The notes under the pieces were generated by a model that saw nothing but the letters and a program-made list of their open reading frames with translations, searched no databases and was not told where the DNA came from. A program made the translations under genes and the position numbers. This document shows, one piece after another, positions 63,206-64,000 of a stretch of DNA of 64,000 nucleotides (within the stretch, counting starts at the first letter, position 1; each line of letters starts with the position of its first letter). The DNA comes from Roseinatronobacter domitianus (GTDB taxonomy: Bacteria; Pseudomonadota; Alphaproteobacteria; Rhodobacterales; Rhodobacteraceae). The stretch is taken from assembly GCF_023336755.1 (NCBI RefSeq), contig NZ_JALZWP010000003.1, positions 1 through 64,000 on the forward strand, in the 5' to 3' direction.

Positions 63206-63758
63206 GCTGGCACAAAGCGCCCTGCCCGGCGCACGGTATGAGGGCTTTGTCACGGTCACTGAGGCGGGCCTGCGCGGGATGATTACTTTGCGTGGCGATC
63301 TGTCGGCCATGGCAGGCGCGGTCAAGGATGCCACGGGCTGCGCGGTCCCGGCACTGCGCCGGGTGGAAGCGTCAGACGGCAAAGCGGTAGCCTGGATGTC
63401 GCCTGATGAGCTTCTGATCTTGTGCGACTATGCCGATGCTCCCGGATTGGCCGCGTCGCTGGCAAGGGCGCTGGAAGGTCAGTTTGCCACGGTCGCCAAT
63501 GTATCGGACGCGCGGGCGGTGTTTACGCTGACCGGCGCGCAGACGGGCGATGCTTTGGCCAAACTCTGCCCGGTCGATTTCGGCACGCTGCGCACGGGCG
63601 ATATTCGCCGCACGCGGGCAGCACAGGTGGCCGCAGCGATCTGGGTGTCGGGCGAGGGCGAAATGACGCTGGTCTGCTTCCGCTCGGTCGCGCAATACAT
63701 GTTCGACCTGTTGTCGCGGGCCGCCGCGCCGGGGTCGGAACCACGGCTTTATGCTTAA
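63198..63758 (+). CDS. soxG: Sarcosine oxidase gamma subunit
   Basis: The protein has 186 residues from ATG 63198, overlapping the soxA stop. It has the gamma/GcvT-like layout: GMITLRGDLSAMAGAVKDATG, AWMSPDELLILCDY and LCPVDFGTLRTGDIRRTRAAQVAAAIW. It completes the heterotetrameric enzyme. A strong terminator follows. Confidence 0.95.
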   Translation: MSELAQSALPGARYEGFVTVTEAGLRGMITLRGDLSAMAGAVKDATGCAVPALRRVEASDGKAVAWMSPDELLILCDYADAPGLAASLARALEGQFATVANVSDARAVFTLTGAQTGDALAKLCPVDFGTLRTGDIRRTRAAQVAAAIWVSGEGEMTLVCFRSVAQYMFDLLSRAAAPGSEPRLYA

Positions 63759-63810
63759 GGCGAAGGGCAGCGGCGGATCGGGTTCTACTGTCGAAACGGC
63801 AAGGTAAAGA

Positions 63811-63846
63811 AAAAGGCGCAAGGGGGAAGCCCTTGCGCCTTCTTTT
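63811..63846 (+). terminator. Terminator of the sarcosine oxidase operon
   Basis: AAGGCGCAAGGG and CCCTTGCGCCTT make a twelve-base-pair stem with GGAAG loop and a following CTTTT. It also lies just beyond the 3' end of the minus-strand gene at the window edge and has an A-run on that side, so it may work both ways. Confidence 0.9.
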
Positions 63847-63849
63847 GAT

Positions 63850-64000
63850 TTATCCGAAGCGACGGCGCTTCTGACCGCCGCCAGCACCCGGCGCCTTGGC
63901 CTTCGGCTTGTCGCCCCGCGCGCCGCCTGCGCCTTGCGGCTTGCGACGTTGCTGCGGTTGGCCACGCTTGCGCTGTTCAGCGCGCGCAGGACCAGCCAGA
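63850..64000 (-). CDS. C-terminal tail of a probable DEAD-box RNA helicase (partial)
   Basis: A minus-strand frame enters from the right edge and ends at TAA (63852-63850). The last 49 residues are a basic Gln/Arg/Gly-rich tail (RKRGQPQQRRKPQGAGG, then DKPKAKAPGAGGGQKRRRFG). Such tails end RhlE-type DEAD-box helicases in Rhodobacterales. The catalytic core is outside the window, so the call rests on composition alone. Confidence 0.45.
   Translation of the reverse strand, partial: LAGPARAEQRKRGQPQQRRKPQGAGGARGDKPKAKAPGAGGGQKRRRFG

Overview
This looks like a chromosomal window from a halotolerant, probably marine or soda-lake, member of the Rhodobacterales (Alphaproteobacteria). The DNA is GC-rich. 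Supporting markers are a DksA that has lost three of its four zinc cysteines, the alphaproteobacterial usg protein, the ruvX-ccmI pair, a four-subunit sarcosine oxidase operon (soxBDAG), an ectoine operon with its own aspartokinase, a type A RNase P RNA, and many TRAP/DUF genes typical of roseobacters. I saw no rRNA, tRNA or CRISPR array.

Region 1 (about 1.3-21.6 kb) is a catabolic island. A FadR-type GntR regulator is followed by a leftward operon with a TRAP carboxylate transporter (dctPQM), a CoxG-like protein, an SLC13-type carrier and the FAD and 2Fe-2S subunits of a molybdenum hydroxylase. Next come a hydrolase resembling 2,6-dihydroxypseudooxynicotine hydrolase and, divergently, a rightward operon: a tandem class II aldolase fusion, an AtzG/GatC-like small subunit with its amidase, an FAH-family hydrolase, an asparaginase, an aldo/keto reductase and an MFS carrier. 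A second leftward operon holds a second FAH-family hydrolase, a 4,5-dihydroxyphthalate decarboxylase-like protein and the large molybdopterin subunit. Three promoter regions carry the same near-palindromic box (core ATCATCGATAAT) inside good sigma70-type promoters, which ties the island into one regulon. The enzyme set (ring hydroxylation with water, decarboxylation, C-C hydrolysis, two amide hydrolases) suggests breakdown of an N-containing, probably heteroaromatic, carboxylic acid. The substrate is not identifiable from sequence, and this is the best candidate for an undescribed system here.

Region 2 (21.8-24.6 kb) is a junction: a complete BLUF blue-light sensor, a decayed IS3-family transposase fragment, a FAD-dependent amino-acid-oxidase-type enzyme and usg.

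Region 3 (24.7-51.1 kb) is mostly housekeeping: gyrA, a second GntR regulator divergent from a second coxG and lldD, rplY-pth, trpB, a retropepsin-like protease and FAD monooxygenase pair, dksA, a MoxR/VWA pair, two tandem cyclophilins, pgk, ftsB, an exopolysaccharide sugar transferase, rnpB and surE-pcm-nlpD.

Region 4 (51.1-55.7 kb) is the ectoine system: a MarR-type EctR regulator divergent from ectA-ectB-ectC-ask, with a 16-bp inverted repeat in the AT-rich intergenic region and a strong terminator at the end.

Region 5 (55.7-64 kb) holds DUF1289, ruvX and ccmI on the minus strand and the sarcosine oxidase operon on the plus strand. That operon is interrupted between soxB and soxD by an AT-richer small membrane-protein gene. 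The window ends in the C-terminal tail of a probable DEAD-box RNA helicase.
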